A stretch of DNA of 8,998 bases from Lysobacteraceae bacterium (GTDB lineage: Bacteria; Pseudomonadota; Gammaproteobacteria; Xanthomonadales; Xanthomonadaceae): the NCBI GenBank assembly GCA_028293685.1, contig JAQGOI010000358.1, positions 1-8,998 on the forward strand, read 5' to 3'. The notes beneath the pieces were generated by a model that ran no database searches, was not told where the DNA came from, and saw nothing but the letters and a program-made list of their open reading frames with translations. Below are positions 7,202 to 8,998 of the stretch, piece by piece. Every line of letters begins with the position of its first letter. Positions within the stretch are counted from its first letter, which is position 1. Made by a program: the position numbers and the translations under genes.

Positions 7202-7216
7202 CGTTCATGATGAACG
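7202..7216. repeat. 15-bp palindrome one base upstream of the ABC exporter start
   Basis: CGTTCAT-G-ATGAACG: two perfect 7-base inverted arms around a single base, in the 58-base gap between the yigZ stop and the exporter ATG at 7200. It occupies the position where a Shine-Dalgarno would lie. The symmetry suits a dimeric DNA-binding protein better than an RNA hairpin (the loop would be one base). It overlaps a second, 8-base palindrome GAACGTTC (7212-7219). No function is proven. Confidence 0.45.
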
Positions 7217-7258
7217 TTCGCGCCGCGCTGCGCGACTGCTACAGCTGGCGACGATGCG

Positions 7259-7861
7259 TCAGCCAGCACTTGTCTTCGGCTGCGCCAACGCCTGCACACG
7301 GTTGCGGGTCGCATCACGCAGTTGATCCGTGAATGCCTCGACGAGGTCCTGCGGCACGGCCAGACGCATGCGCAGGCCATTGCTGTCGAAGGCTTCCTGC
7401 AACACCCGTGCGCCGTGTGCCTGCATGGCCGCATGAACCGCGCCGATGTCATCGAACCGCGCATGCACGTGGAGCTCGAACAGGATCACCAAGGGGCGGC
7501 GCGCTGCGGATTGCAGGCATTGCGCGGCGGCTCCGCCGTAGGCGCGCACCAGTCCGCCAGCGCCAAGCTTGATGCCTCCGAACCAGCGCGCCACGACCGC
7601 CACCACGGCATCCAGCCCTTGCCCGTCGATGGCGGCGAGGATCGGTCGACCGGCCGTACCCGACGGCTCGCCATCGTCGCTGGAGCGGTATTGATCGCCG
7701 ATCCGGTAGGCCCAGCAGTTGTGCGTGGCGTCGGGGGCGCTCGTAGCGGCAATGAACGCCAATGCCTCGTCGATGGATTCAACGTGGGCCGCGCTGGCCA
7801 CAAACCGGCTTTGGCGCAAGACCATCGTGTGCGTGGCCATTGCGGCAAGCGTGTCGCTCAC
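7259..7861 (-). CDS. yigZ: YigZ, IMPACT/UPF0029 family protein
   Basis: 200 aa from GTG 7861, close to the ~204 aa of E. coli YigZ. The N-terminal domain carries the family fingerprints THNCWAYR (46-53), SDDGEPSGTAG (61-71), RWFGGIKLG (92-100) and VRAYGG (105-110); the C-terminal ~65 residues fit the small ferredoxin-like UPF0029 C-terminal domain. The eukaryotic relative IMPACT modulates the GCN2 kinase through GCN1; the bacterial role is not settled, with links to ribosome or nucleic-acid binding only suggested. Cytoplasmic, no membrane segment. The start is uncertain: GTG 7861 overlaps the previous stop as GTGA and gives an N-terminus of family-like length, but ATG 7840 or ATG 7825 are alternatives; none has a good Shine-Dalgarno. 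The overlap implies coupling to the upstream membrane protein. Confidence 0.93.
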   Translation of the reverse strand: MSDTLAAMATHTMVLRQSRFVASAAHVESIDEALAFIAATSAPDATHNCWAYRIGDQYRSSDDGEPSGTAGRPILAAIDGQGLDAVVAVVARWFGGIKLGAGGLVRAYGGAAAQCLQSAARRPLVILFELHVHARFDDIGAVHAAMQAHGARVLQEAFDSNGLRMRLAVPQDLVEAFTDQLRDATRNRVQALAQPKTSAG

Positions 7862-8658
7862 TGCAGCGTGCGCAGGTCTGCAGGAAGCTGGTAATCCGGA
7901 TAGCGCTGGGTGAATGCACGAAGGCTCTGACGAGCATCGCCAAGGTCGCCCCCGTCGACGAGCGCACGGATGCGTTCCAACCACGCGTCACGCACCGTCG
8001 GTGCGTCGGCCGTCGCCGGAGGCACGTCATCGATCGGTTCGTCGCCGAATCCCGCAGGCGCCGCTCCATCGCGCGCCAGGTCGGCTTCGTTGCTGTCGTC
8101 CGCGGCCGGATCCGGCACCTGTGTGGTGGCAGCGCGTGCAGCGGGCAATTGTCCTTGCGAGGTGTTTCCTGCATCGGGAACAGGAGGGGGATTGGCTGGT
8201 GGCACAGCCGCGCTTTTGGCTGCGGGCGTGGGCGCCGGGACGCCTTCGGATTCGAAAGTTGCGATCCGGTTGTTCGCATCCGCTGGTGGATGCTTCACCA
8301 CGGCACGGGCACCAGCCCGGGGCGACGGACCGACGCTGGCGGGCGCGGTGGTGATCTGAATGGGGGGCGGCGTTGATTGTGCGACGCCGACCGACCCGGG
8401 CGGTGCGGTCAAGGCGGCTGGTGGCCGGTGCGTTGGCTGCGAGGCGGTCGACTGCCTGCCTTGCAGTGACGGTCGCAGCTGCCAAGCGACCGCGAGGGCG
8501 ATCGACGCCACGCAGAGTGCAGCCAACCACCATCGCCAGCGGCCTCCGGAGGTGGGCCTGGTTGCGGACCGAGCCCGCGTGGGAACGGCATGCGACAGCC
8601 GCTGGCCTTCGCCAGTCGTCGACGGAGCGGGTGGAGTCGTGATCATCTGCGCTGCCAT
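7858..8658 (-). CDS. Single-pass membrane protein with long Pro/Ala-rich linker and C-terminal helical tail
   Basis: 266 aa from ATG 8658; not recognised as a named family. Layout: a ~42-residue basic, Ser/Thr/Pro-rich N-terminus, one transmembrane helix (about 43-61, starting WWLAALCV), a low-complexity Pro/Ala/Thr linker (about 62-222) and a conserved-looking helical tail (223-266) with AWLERIRALVDGG, ARQSLRAF and RYPDYQLPADL. The tail resembles a single TPR-like helical pair, and similar tails end several Lysobacterales membrane proteins of anti-sigma-like layout (recollection, not checked). Topology is probably N-in/C-out, placing the tail in the periplasm. Upstream codons are open to 8895 but that extension looks non-coding. 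ATG 8646 is an alternative start; neither has a good ribosome site. It leads the minus-strand block and its TGA overlaps yigZ. No function is assigned. Confidence 0.75.
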   Translation of the reverse strand: MAAQMITTPPAPSTTGEGQRLSHAVPTRARSATRPTSGGRWRWWLAALCVASIALAVAWQLRPSLQGRQSTASQPTHRPPAALTAPPGSVGVAQSTPPPIQITTAPASVGPSPRAGARAVVKHPPADANNRIATFESEGVPAPTPAAKSAAVPPANPPPVPDAGNTSQGQLPAARAATTQVPDPAADDSNEADLARDGAAPAGFGDEPIDDVPPATADAPTVRDAWLERIRALVDGGDLGDARQSLRAFTQRYPDYQLPADLRTLQ

Positions 8659-8798
8659 CGTATCGGTCGCGACATTGAAAAGACGTGCTCGCGTTCGAAG
8701 CGGGCCCTCGCGCGCCGCGATCTCCAGAAAACGTGATATTGCTCGACAGCATCCGGTGGAGTTCCCGCTGCCCAGCCTGCGCGCGCTATCCTCCCCCC
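8659..8798. other. Divergent intergenic region
   Basis: 140 bases between two genes read outward, so it should hold promoters for both the minus-strand block (from 8658) and the plus-strand gene (from 8799). Apart from TATCCT at 8787-8792 I see no convincing -35/-10 pair for the minus strand, no strong palindrome and no riboswitch-like structure. Confidence 0.5.
8787..8792 (+). promoter_or_regulatory. Possible -10 element (TATCCT) of a leaderless transcript
   Basis: TATCCT matches four of six bases of TATAAT and is followed by six C residues and then ATG 8799. That distance would put the transcription start on or beside the A of the start codon. No Shine-Dalgarno is present, which agrees with a leaderless mRNA. 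A -35 box is not clear; TTCCCG at 8762-8767 is a poor match with a 19-base spacer. Confidence 0.35.
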
Positions 8799-8998
8799 AT
8801 GAGCAGGGGAACGATCGTTGCCCATGACGGCGCCCGTTTGCGGTCCGCCATCCGTGAGGCACCCGTGGGGACGGGACAAGCTGGGCCTCCAGCAACGGAA
8901 GCCGATGGTCTGGCCGACGCGCTGGCGGGCACCTTGCCGGCCGGTTCCAAGGTCGTCGTGCGCTGGCGCAACGCCGATACCGGCGAGGGCCAGTCGGC
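8799..8998 (+). CDS. Unrecognised protein, N-terminal 66 codons (3' end outside window)
   Basis: The frame is open from the last in-frame stop (8640-8642) to the right edge, with ATG 8799 as the most likely start. The visible protein begins MSRGTIVAHDGARLRS, passes a Gly/Pro/Ala-rich stretch (about 20-35), then an acidic-hydrophobic segment (LADALAGTLPAG) and a β-like VVVRWRNADTGEGQS at the edge. Codon use has strong G/C in third positions, like its neighbours. There is no signal peptide or membrane segment in the visible part, so it is probably cytoplasmic. I do not recognise the family. It is divergent from the single-pass membrane protein, so a shared control region is possible. Overlapping minus-strand frames look less protein-like. 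Confidence 0.6.
   Translation, partial: MSRGTIVAHDGARLRSAIREAPVGTGQAGPPATEADGLADALAGTLPAGSKVVVRWRNADTGEGQS

Noticed and set aside
5452..7332. A 626-codon open frame on the plus strand, exactly opposite the ABC exporter
   Set aside because: Its product has irregular composition rich in His, Arg, Gln, Ala and Asp, with no domain. It mirrors the exporter codons in a GC-rich genome, where antisense frames stay open by codon bias. The exporter has every ABC motif.
1..8998. Defence system, prophage, integron or mobile element
   Set aside because: No transposase, integrase, toxin-antitoxin, restriction or CRISPR gene, no direct or terminal repeats, and codon use seems even across the window. The nuclease-ligase pair belongs to a known repair cluster.

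Overview
The window is dense, high-GC bacterial chromosome with almost no intergenic space. Gene content and order (NagZ, a hypoxanthine phosphoribosyltransferase and a methylthioinosine-type phosphorylase in tandem; a β-CASP exonuclease beside an ATP-dependent DNA ligase; YigZ) suggest a gammaproteobacterium, most likely of the Xanthomonas/Lysobacter group (Lysobacterales). This placement comes from recognising the proteins and the codon bias, not from a search. There are no rRNA, tRNA, CRISPR, transposase, integrase or phage signals.

Left block, plus strand (1-1857): the 3' part of nagZ (peptidoglycan recycling), then hpt and a purine-nucleoside phosphorylase of the methylthioinosine type (mtnP). 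Both of the latter start at GTG inside a 4-base GTGA overlap with the previous stop, so the three are very probably one translationally coupled operon. The two purine genes form a logical pair: the phosphorylase would release hypoxanthine from methylthioinosine, and Hpt would convert it to IMP.

Main block, minus strand, read from right to left (8658 down to 1892): six co-oriented genes. They are a single-pass membrane protein with a long Pro/Ala linker; yigZ (IMPACT family), which overlaps it by GTGA; an MsbA-related homodimer-type ABC exporter; an uncharacterised multi-pass membrane protein; a ligase-associated exonuclease; and an ATP-dependent DNA ligase. Exonuclease and ligase are 15 bases apart and are a clear repair pair. 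In characterised clusters they travel with an Lhr-type helicase and a metallophosphoesterase, neither of which is next to them here. The ligase converges on mtnP across 34 bases with no visible terminator.

Right edge (8659-8998): a 140-base divergent spacer, then the first 66 codons of an unrecognised plus-strand gene, preceded by a -10-like TATCCT placed as expected for a leaderless mRNA.

Most of the window is conserved cellular machinery. I do not see a convincing new multi-gene system. The points best worth following are the reduced exo-lig module, the palindrome abutting the ABC exporter start, the membrane protein cotranscribed with yigZ, and the two genes of unknown function.
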